A stretch of 6,746 nucleotides of DNA from Brevundimonas sp. UBA4609 (GTDB lineage Bacteria; Pseudomonadota; Alphaproteobacteria; Caulobacterales; Caulobacteraceae): contig DGIZ01000218.1 in NCBI GenBank assembly GCA_002386585.1, positions 1 to 6,746 of the forward strand, given 5' to 3'. A model generated the notes under the pieces. It searched no databases, was not told the DNA's origin, and saw only the letters and a list, made by a program, of their open reading frames with translations. The translations under genes were made by a program, and so were the position numbers. Below, piece by piece: positions 1 through 6,746 of the stretch (position 1 is its first letter; each line of letters begins with the position of its first letter).

Positions 1-2
1 CG

Positions 3-719
3 GCGCTGGCGGGGCTGGTGCTGTTGGCCACGCGGCAGGCGCGGCCGGACCGGCGCGATCTGATGTCCCTGGCGGTGATCGCGGTCGGGGTGGTGGTCGG
101 TTTCCCCCTGCTGTCGGCCCTGGCCCTGCAGCATATGACCTCGGCCCGGTCGATCGTCTTCATCGGCCTGTTGCCGCTGTCCACGGCCATCTTCGGCGTA
201 ATGAGAGGCGGGGAGAGGCCGCACCCGCTGTTCTGGCTGTTCTCCGGTCTGGGCAGCGCCACGGTGATCGGTTTCGCCTTCAGCAGCCACGGCGACGGAG
301 CGTGGACCAGCGACCTGCTGATGCTGGCCTCCATCGTCATCTGCGGTCTGGGCTATGCCGAGGGCGGCATACTGGCGCGGCGTCTGGGCGGTTGGCAGGT
401 CATCTGCTGGGCGCTGGTGCTGTCGGCGCCGATCATGCTGGTGGTGGCGGCGCTGGACCTGCCCGCCGACTGGAGCGCCATCGGGGCGCCGGCGTGGAGC
501 GGGCTGGCCTATGTCTCGGTCTTCTCGATGCTGATCGGCTTCATCTTCTGGTATCGCGGCCTGGCGATGGGCGGCATCGCCAGCGTGGGGCAGCTTCAAC
601 TGCTCCAGCCCTTCTTCGCCCTGGCGCTGGCGGGGCTGGTGCTGCACGAGGCCGTGCCGTGGACCATGGTCGCGGCGGCCGCACTGACGGTGGCCAGCGT
701 CGCCGTGGCCCGCCGTTAT

Positions 720-725
<6 letters not shown>
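3..725 (+). CDS. EamA/DMT-family membrane transporter, C-terminal part (5' end outside window)
   Basis: This is the C-terminal part of an inner-membrane permease of the drug/metabolite transporter superfamily, which usually has about 280-300 residues and ten membrane helices formed by two EamA repeats. About 240 residues are visible. The reading frame stays open to the left edge; a GTG at 18 is probably internal, because starting there would lose the first two helices. About eight hydrophobic segments follow, beginning near position 66 and ending with a helix just before the basic tail ARRYA. The second repeat shows typical family features: the FIFWYRGLAMGG loop near 540-573, then a GQLQLLQPFFALALAG helix near 588-635. 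The substrate cannot be predicted; family members export amino acids, metabolites or drugs. It converges on the CoA-transferase gene and shares no obvious function with it. Family assignment is firm; any finer name would be a guess. Confidence 0.9.
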
Positions 726-2367
<1,642 letters not shown>

Positions 2368-2371
2368 GGAT

Positions 2372-2388
2372 CTGTCCTCCGCGGACAG
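2372..2388. repeat. 6-base perfect inverted repeat with 5-base loop
   Basis: CTGTCC (2372-2377) and GGACAG (2383-2388) form a perfect inverted repeat around a 5-base loop, with an inner palindrome TCCGCGGA at 2378-2385. It lies about 130-145 bases before the CoA-transferase start, next to the nested repeats. No T-run follows, so it is not a standard terminator. It could be an operator for a dimeric regulator or a chance feature of GC-rich DNA. Confidence 0.35.
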
Positions 2389-2457
2389 CGCCATGATCGC
2401 TGGATACACGCCTTGCAGTCCATTGAGGGCGCGAGGCTTGATGACTCACCGAGCACG

Positions 2458-2488
2458 AAAAAACGCCGGAGCTTTCGCCCCGGCGTTT
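2458..2488 (-). terminator. Rho-independent terminator of gltA
   Basis: Read on the minus strand, a 9-base perfect stem (AAACGCCGG at 2461-2469 with CCGGCGTTT at 2480-2488) closes a 10-base loop and runs into six T residues (2463-2458). It begins about 25 bases after the gltA stop codon. This is a textbook intrinsic terminator and should separate gltA transcription from the CoA-transferase gene downstream. Confidence 0.93.
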
Positions 2489-2512
2489 CTGCATCTCGCG
2501 TTGTGCGACGGC

Positions 2513-3814
2513 TTAGCCGCGCTGGGCCAGCGGCACGTAGTCGCGCTCGGTCGGGCCCGTGTACAGCTGGCGCGGACGGCCGATCTTCTGCGACGGATCG
2601 GCCATCATTTCCTGCCACTGGGCGATCCAGCCCACGGTGCGCGCCAGGGCGAACAGCACGGTGAACATGGTGGTCGGGAAGCCCATGGCCGACAGGGTGA
2701 TGCCCGAATAGAAGTCGACGTTCGGGAACAGCTTGCGCGAGGTGAAATATTCGTCCTGCAGGGCGACGGCTTCCAGTTCCTTGGCGACCTGGAACAGCGG
2801 GTCGTTCTCGCGGCCCGTGGCGGCCAGCACCTCATAGGCCGACTGCTGCATGACCTTGGCGCGCGGGTCGTAGTTCTTGTACACGCGGTGGCCGAAGCCC
2901 ATCAGCTTGTACTTGCGCGCCTTCACGCCCTCGATGAACTCGGGGATGCGGTCCGGGGTGCCGATTTCCTTCAGCATGTTCAGCGCCTCTTCGTTGGCGC
3001 CGCCGTGCGACGGGCCCCACAGGCAGGCGATGCCGGCGGCGATACAGGCGAACGGATTGGCGCCCGACGAACCGGCCAGGCGGACGGTCGAGGTCGAGGC
3101 GTTCTGTTCGTGATCGGCGTGCAGGATGAAGATGCGGTCCATGGCGCGTACCAGGGCCGGGTCGACCTGATAGTCCTCGGCCGGGACGGCGAAGCACATG
3201 CGCAGGAAGTTCTCGGCGTACGACAGGTCGTTGCGCGGCGAGATGAAGGGCTGGCCAATATGGTACTTGTAGGCGCGGGCCGCGATCGTCGGCATCTTGG
3301 CGATCAGGCGGATGGCCGAGATGTTGCGCTGGACCGGGTCATGGATGTCCAGGCTGTCGTGATAGAAGGCCGACAGGGCGCCGACGGTGCCGACCATGAT
3401 CGCCATCGGATGAGCGTCGCGACGGAAGCCTTCGAAGAAGCGGTCGAACTGGGCGTGCAGCATGGTGTGGCGCGTGACGCACTGCTCGAACTCTTCGAAT
3501 TCGGCGGCGTTCGGCAGTTCGCCGTGCAGCAGCAGGTGACAGACTTCCAGGAAGTTGGACTTGGAGGCCAGTTGGTCGATGGGGTAGCCGCGGTGCAGCA
3601 GCACGCCTTCATCGCCGTCGATGTAGGTCAGACCCGATTCGCAGGCCGCCGTGGAGGTGAAGCCGGGATCGAAGGTGAAGGCGCCGGTTCCGCCGTACAG
3701 CTTGCGAATGTCGATGACGTCCGGGCCGGTCGAGCCGGAAAGGACGGGGAGCTCAACAGTCTTGTCCTGGTAGGACAGGGTCGCCGAGCCGGCGGGTTTC
3801 GCTTGTTCAGTCAT
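2513..3814 (-). CDS. gltA: Citrate synthase (type II, hexameric-type)
   Basis: Citrate synthase condenses acetyl-CoA with oxaloacetate to give citrate, the entry step of the TCA cycle in the cytoplasm. The protein has 433 residues, close to the 427 of E. coli GltA. The catalytic triad is visible: His270 in [12 protein letters not shown], His309 in [15 protein letters not shown] and Asp367 in NVDFYSG. The oxaloacetate-binding histidines sit in [14 protein letters not shown] (232-245). The N-terminal small beta domain of Gram-negative type II enzymes (about 12-60) is present, so NADH inhibition is possible but cannot be read from sequence. The ATG at 3814 is supported by AAGGGG five bases upstream. 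The gene lies 67 bases after gltX and ends in a strong terminator, so it is either the last gene of a gltX-gltA unit or has its own promoter. Nothing appears broken. A 2-methylcitrate synthase is unlikely given the length and N-terminal domain. Confidence 0.98.
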   Translation of the reverse strand: MTEQAKPAGSATLSYQDKTVELPVLSGSTGPDVIDIRKLYGGTGAFTFDPGFTSTAACESGLTYIDGDEGVLLHRGYPIDQLASKSNFLEVCHLLLHGELPNAAEFEEFEQCVTRHTMLHAQFDRFFEGFRRDAHPMAIMVGTVGALSAFYHDSLDIHDPVQRNISAIRLIAKMPTIAARAYKYHIGQPFISPRNDLSYAENFLRMCFAVPAEDYQVDPALVRAMDRIFILHADHEQNASTSTVRLAGSSGANPFACIAAGIACLWGPSHGGANEEALNMLKEIGTPDRIPEFIEGVKARKYKLMGFGHRVYKNYDPRAKVMQQSAYEVLAATGRENDPLFQVAKELEAVALQDEYFTSRKLFPNVDFYSGITLSAMGFPTTMFTVLFALARTVGWIAQWQEMMADPSQKIGRPRQLYTGPTERDYVPLAQRG

Positions 3815-3819
3815 CTAGG

Positions 3820-3825
3820 CCCCTT
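3820..3825 (-). promoter_or_regulatory. Ribosome binding site of gltA
   Basis: On the minus strand AAGGGG lies five bases before the ATG at 3814 and fixes that start. A second purine-rich AAGGAAG occurs a little further upstream. This is the clearest Shine-Dalgarno in the window. Confidence 0.7.
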
Positions 3826-3877
3826 GTTCTTCCTTGGACCGGCGCGCGGGGAGGCGGGCGGCCTGAGTTGGTTATGG

Positions 3878-3885
3878 GTGATCAC
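3878..3885. promoter_or_regulatory. GTGATCAC palindrome, copy 2 (candidate operator), overlaps gltX stop
   Basis: This second exact copy of the 8-base palindrome lies 64 bases upstream of the gltA start codon and contains the gltX stop codon (TGA, 3884-3882). A weak promoter-like pair on the minus strand (CTGCAA, 17 bases, CATAAC) would place the palindrome between the -35 and -10 elements, where a repressor could act. That promoter reading is speculative. Confidence 0.3.
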
Positions 3886-5297
3886 TTAGTCTGTTGCAGC
3901 GCATCATCCAAGCGCCCGAGGCTTTCGTCGCGTCCGAGCGCGCAAAGCGTTCGGGCGATATCGGGCGACGCCGAGCCAGCCGTCAAGGCAGCGCGCATGG
4001 AAGGGCCGATTTTTCCGAAGCCTACGCCTTCCTCCTGGGCGAAAACCTTAAGTTCCGCCTCCAAGGCGAAGACGTCCCAGCTCTGGAAAAGTCCCAGTCG
4101 TTCACGCAGTCGTGAGATTCGCAGCCCGCTTTCGCCCTGCAGCAAAGCCGCTGATTTCTCGTTCAACGGGAGTGGACGCGCCTGCAACACGAATGCCGTT
4201 TGGTCGGCGAGTTCCGGTATGGTCTTGGCGCGATCCTTGATGAAGGGCATGGCCCGCAGCAGCCGTTCCTCGTCATCCGGCTGCAGCGCGCGGCCGCGCG
4301 CCAGATGGGCGTCCAGCGTCAGCTTGGCCAGACGGTCGTCGTCGGCCAGGCGCAGCCAGTGGGCGTTGACGTGGGCCAGTTTGTCGAAGTCCAGGCGGGC
4401 GGGCGCCTTGTTGACGCCGGTCAGGTCGAACCAGGCCAGGGCCTGCTCGTCGCTGAACAGCTCGTCGTCGCCGTGGGCCCAGCCCAGACGGGCCAGATAG
4501 TTGCGCATGGCCTCGGGCAGATAGCCCATGTCGGCGTACTCATGCACCGCCTGGGCGCCGTGGCGCTTGGACAGCTTGGCGCCGTCCGGGCCGTGGATCA
4601 GGGGGATGTGGGCGAAGGTCGGCCGCGTCCAGCCCAGGGCGTTGTAGATCAGGCTCTGGCGGGCGGCGTTGTTCAGATGATCGTCGCCGCGGATGACGTG
4701 GGTCACGCCCATGTCGTGGTCGTCCACCACCACGGCCAGATTGTAGGTCGGCGCTCCGTCCGAGCGGAGGATGACCAGATCGTCCAGCGATGCGGATTCC
4801 CAGCGCACGGTTCCCTGCACCGCATCGTCGACCACGACAGCCTGATCCAGCGGGCGGCGGAAGCGCACCGTGTGCGGCTTGGCCAGATCGTCGACGCCGG
4901 GCTCGCGGTCGCGCCAGGGCGAGACGAAGTCGCGGCCCTCGGCCTTGGCCTGGTCCCGCAGGGCCGTGGTCTCGTCGGCGGTCAGGAAGTCACGATAGGC
5001 GTGGCCGCCCGCCAGCAGTTCATTGATCACCTCGCGGTGACGGTCGGCGCGCGCGAACTGGAAGACCGGCTCTTCGTCGCCGAACAGCTCCAGCCACGAC
5101 AGGCCGTCGAAGATGGCCTTCACCGCCTCATCCGTCGAACGCTCGCGATCGGTGTCCTCGATGCGGATCAGGAATTTGCCCCCGCGTCCCTTGGCGTACA
5201 GCCAATTGAATAACGCGGTTCTCGCCCCGCCGATATGCAGGTAGCCTGTGGGCGAGGGGGCGAAGCGGGTGACGACGGTCGAGGAAGGGGAGGTCAT
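3882..5297 (-). CDS. gltX: Glutamyl-tRNA synthetase (class I, no zinc-ligand cysteines)
   Basis: GluRS joins glutamate to tRNA-Glu using ATP; in bacteria lacking GlnRS the same enzyme, or a second copy, also charges tRNA-Gln for later amidation by GatCAB. Class I signatures are present (numbering from ATG 5297): TRFAPSPTGYLHIGGARTAL (10-29) with the HIGH-type HIGG at 21-24, FLIRIEDTDRERS (42-54), HVIRGDDHLNN (200-210) and the KMSKS-type AKLSKRHGA (240-248). The remaining C-terminal part is the anticodon-binding region. The total of 471 residues is normal. The insertion that carries a Cys-X-Cys zinc site in E. coli reads AYRDFLTADE here, with no cysteines. Start choice is uncertain: ATG 5297 gives MTSPSSTVVTRFAPSP, the usual family beginning, while ATG 5312 adds five residues; neither has a Shine-Dalgarno. 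Codons for about residues 366-426 differ from the rest (see findings). It diverges from comEC and lies upstream of gltA. Confidence 0.97.
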   Translation of the reverse strand: MTSPSSTVVTRFAPSPTGYLHIGGARTALFNWLYAKGRGGKFLIRIEDTDRERSTDEAVKAIFDGLSWLELFGDEEPVFQFARADRHREVINELLAGGHAYRDFLTADETTALRDQAKAEGRDFVSPWRDREPGVDDLAKPHTVRFRRPLDQAVVVDDAVQGTVRWESASLDDLVILRSDGAPTYNLAVVVDDHDMGVTHVIRGDDHLNNAARQSLIYNALGWTRPTFAHIPLIHGPDGAKLSKRHGAQAVHEYADMGYLPEAMRNYLARLGWAHGDDELFSDEQALAWFDLTGVNKAPARLDFDKLAHVNAHWLRLADDDRLAKLTLDAHLARGRALQPDDEERLLRAMPFIKDRAKTIPELADQTAFVLQARPLPLNEKSAALLQGESGLRISRLRERLGLFQSWDVFALEAELKVFAQEEGVGFGKIGPSMRAALTAGSASPDIARTLCALGRDESLGRLDDALQQTK

Positions 5298-5322
5298 AGA
5301 GGCAGGGTCCATAGGGCAGGGT

Positions 5323-5328
5323 CTTATA
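5323..5328 (-). promoter_or_regulatory. Candidate -10 element for gltX
   Basis: On the minus strand TATAAG lies 10 bases upstream of ATG 5312 and 25 bases upstream of ATG 5297. A poor -35 candidate, TTCGCT, stands 16 bases further upstream. Transcription from here would begin within a few bases of ATG 5312, which would give a nearly leaderless message if that ATG were used. It is the best promoter-like match in the divergent gap, but it is weak. Confidence 0.25.
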
Positions 5329-5355
5329 CGCCCGCCCGTGGGGAAGCGAACCCTT

Positions 5356-6746
5356 ATGGCCCGGTTAATTGACAGCCTGGGCGACGATGCGCGGTCCCAG
5401 GCGGATCGTTGGCCGCTGTGGTCATCCGTCTGTTTCGGGGCGGGATGCGGCTGCTACTTCATCCTGAAAGAGGAACCAGCGACGTGGCCGCTGGCTGCGG
5501 CGGGCCTGGCGCTGTTGGGCCTCTGGCTTGTCGGTCGGGCGCGGGGGCTGCCGCGTGCCGCGACACTAAGCCTGCTTATGCTGGCCTGTTTCAGCGGCGG
5601 CCTGGCGGTGGCCAAGCTGAGGGCCGAGGTGGTGGCGGCGCCCATCGCACCAGCGGACATGGCGCCGACCCAGATCGAAGGGTGGGTGATGGACGTGGAT
5701 TCGCCGGGCCAGAACGGCGCTCGCATTGTCGTGGCGCCGGTTCGGGTGCGGGGTCTGACGGCCGAGGCGGCGCCCGAGCGGTTGCGCGTGACGGTGAAGG
5801 GCGCGCCGCCGCCGCCCGGCGCGGCCATCCGCGTCTTCGGCATCCTGAACCCGCCTCCGCCCCCCGCCAGCCCCGGCGCCTATGACTTCGGCCGCAACGC
5901 CTATTTTCAGGGCATGGGCGGGACGCTGTTCGCACTGGGACCGACGCGCGCCGCCGATCTGGCTCCGCCGCCATGGCGGGTGCGGATGGAGATGAGGGTC
6001 AACGCCGTTAGATACGCCCTGGCCGAGCGGATCGTGGCGCGTCTGGGCGAGCGGACGGGCGGGGTGGCGGCGGCCATGACGACGGGGCACGAGACCTGGA
6101 TCCAGAGCCCGGACCTGGACGCCATGCGGGATTCGGGACTGGCGCACATCCTGTCGATCTCGGGCCTGCACATGGCGGTCGTCGGGGGTTTCGTCTTCTT
6201 CACGGTGCGCCTGCTGGTGGCGGCCTGGCCGTGGCTGGCGCTGCGCGTGTCGGGCAAGAAGGTTGCGGCGATCGCCGGTCTGATTGCCGTCGGGACGTAT
6301 CTGGTGATCTCGGGCGCGCCGCCGCCGGCCGAGCGGGCGGCGGTCACGGCCTCCATCGCCTTCCTGGCCGTCCTGGCGGACCGGCAGGCGGTAACGATGC
6401 GGGCGTTGGCGGCGGCGGCCTTCGTGGTCCTGTTGCTGCGGCCGGAAGCCGTGGTGACGCCGGGGTTCCAGATGTCGTTCGCGGCGACGGCGGCTCTGGT
6501 CGCCCTGGTCGAGGTCTGGCCGCGTCGTATCCGCGAGTTCGCCGCGCCCTGGCCTATCGTCATGGTGCAGAGGTTCGGCAGCTGGCTGCTGGCCGCCTGC
6601 GCCGCCAGTCTGGTGGCGGGCATGGCGACGGGGCCGTTCGCCATGCAGCATTTCAATCGGACGGCCGTCTATGGGCTGATCGCCAACCTGGCGACGGCGC
6701 CGCTGGCGGACTTCATCATGATGCCCGCCCTGGCGCTGGGGGCGGC
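5356..6746 (+). CDS. comEC: ComEC/Rec2-family DNA-uptake channel, N-terminal part (3' end outside window)
   Basis: ComEC is the polytopic inner-membrane protein that passes single-stranded DNA into the cytoplasm during natural transformation. The window holds the first 463 codons; family members usually have about 700-760 residues, so the rest lies to the right. Order: a short cytoplasmic N terminus, hydrophobic segments (about 20-85), an OB-fold DUF4131-type region ending in NPPPPPASPGAYDFGRNAYF (165-184), then the Competence domain. That domain shows TTGHETWI (242-249), SGLAHILSISGLHM (260-273), SGAPPPAERAAVTA (319-332) and PGFQMSFAATAAL (369-381), all matching the conserved blocks. Any C-terminal metallo-beta-lactamase-like domain is beyond the edge. 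I chose ATG 5356 because it precedes the family-like RWPLWSSVCFGAG segment; GGGGAAG lies about 10 bases upstream. It diverges from gltX across a very short gap, so its promoter must overlap the gltX 5' region. Assignment to the family is secure; competence in this organism is not shown. Confidence 0.95.
   Translation, partial: MARLIDSLGDDARSQADRWPLWSSVCFGAGCGCYFILKEEPATWPLAAAGLALLGLWLVGRARGLPRAATLSLLMLACFSGGLAVAKLRAEVVAAPIAPADMAPTQIEGWVMDVDSPGQNGARIVVAPVRVRGLTAEAAPERLRVTVKGAPPPPGAAIRVFGILNPPPPPASPGAYDFGRNAYFQGMGGTLFALGPTRAADLAPPPWRVRMEMRVNAVRYALAERIVARLGERTGGVAAAMTTGHETWIQSPDLDAMRDSGLAHILSISGLHMAVVGGFVFFTVRLLVAAWPWLALRVSGKKVAAIAGLIAVGTYLVISGAPPPAERAAVTASIAFLAVLADRQAVTMRALAAAAFVVLLLRPEAVVTPGFQMSFAATAALVALVEVWPRRIREFAAPWPIVMVQRFGSWLLAACAASLVAGMATGPFAMQHFNRTAVYGLIANLATAPLADFIMMPALALGA

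Noticed and set aside
2..644. Exact 22-base direct repeat at 2-23 and 623-644 in the transporter gene, same frame (ALAGLVL)
   Set aside because: The copies fall in helices that are not equivalent in the two EamA repeats. The sequence is simple Ala/Leu/Gly codons, so chance similarity in GC-rich membrane-protein DNA is the best explanation.
2393..3889. Long + strand open frame (498 codons) opposite gltA
   Set aside because: It lies antisense to gltA, whose catalytic motifs are all intact. Its translation is low-complexity and rich in G, A, R, V and Q, as expected for the mirror of a GC-rich gene.
4200..5213. Long + strand open frame opposite gltX
   Set aside because: It is a shadow of gltX in GC-rich DNA with no recognisable motif.
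5369..5374. TTGACA on the + strand, a perfect -35 match
   Set aside because: It lies inside the comEC coding sequence (codons 5-7), downstream of the start, and no -10 element follows at 16-18 bases.
5409..6651. Frames on both strands overlapping comEC (5409-5885 +, 5566-6651 -, 5907-6656 -)
   Set aside because: The frame beginning at 5356 carries all ComEC motifs and stays open to the edge; the others are compositional shadows.

Overview
The window is a high-GC stretch of ordinary-looking chromosome with five protein-coding genes and no RNA gene, mobile element or CRISPR array that I can see. The gene set gltA, gltX and comEC side by side is a known chromosomal neighbourhood in Alphaproteobacteria. 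The GC-rich codon use and the sequences of GltX and ComEC suggest a Caulobacterales member, perhaps Brevundimonas-like. The class is a confident inference; the genus is a guess.

Layout from left to right. (1) The 3' part of an EamA/DMT-family membrane transporter gene on the + strand. (2) Converging on it, with only 10 bases between the stop codons, a minus-strand gene for a class I CoA-transferase closely matching AarC-type succinyl-CoA:acetate CoA-transferase. (3) A non-coding stretch of about 270 bases, holding the CoA-transferase upstream region with several inverted repeats and the clear intrinsic terminator of the next gene. (4) gltA, citrate synthase, minus strand. (5) gltX, glutamyl-tRNA synthetase, minus strand, 67 bases upstream of gltA and possibly co-transcribed with it. 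(6) Diverging from gltX across about 58 bases, comEC on the + strand, encoding the inner-membrane DNA-uptake channel; it runs off the right edge.

Functionally, citrate synthase and the CoA-transferase both handle acetyl-CoA. In acetic acid bacteria the equivalent pair (aarA and aarC) forms part of a variant TCA cycle in which succinyl-CoA is converted to succinate while acetate is activated to acetyl-CoA. Here the two genes are adjacent and in the same direction but separated by a terminator. Both carry the same 8-base palindrome GTGATCAC upstream, which hints at, but does not prove, shared control. GltX and ComEC are unrelated to this chemistry.

I found no convincing new multi-gene system. 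The points most worth a second look are the gltA/CoA-transferase pairing, the shared palindrome with nested inverted repeats around one copy, a local drop in GC and change in codon use in the 3' third of gltX, and the absence of zinc-ligand cysteines in GltX.
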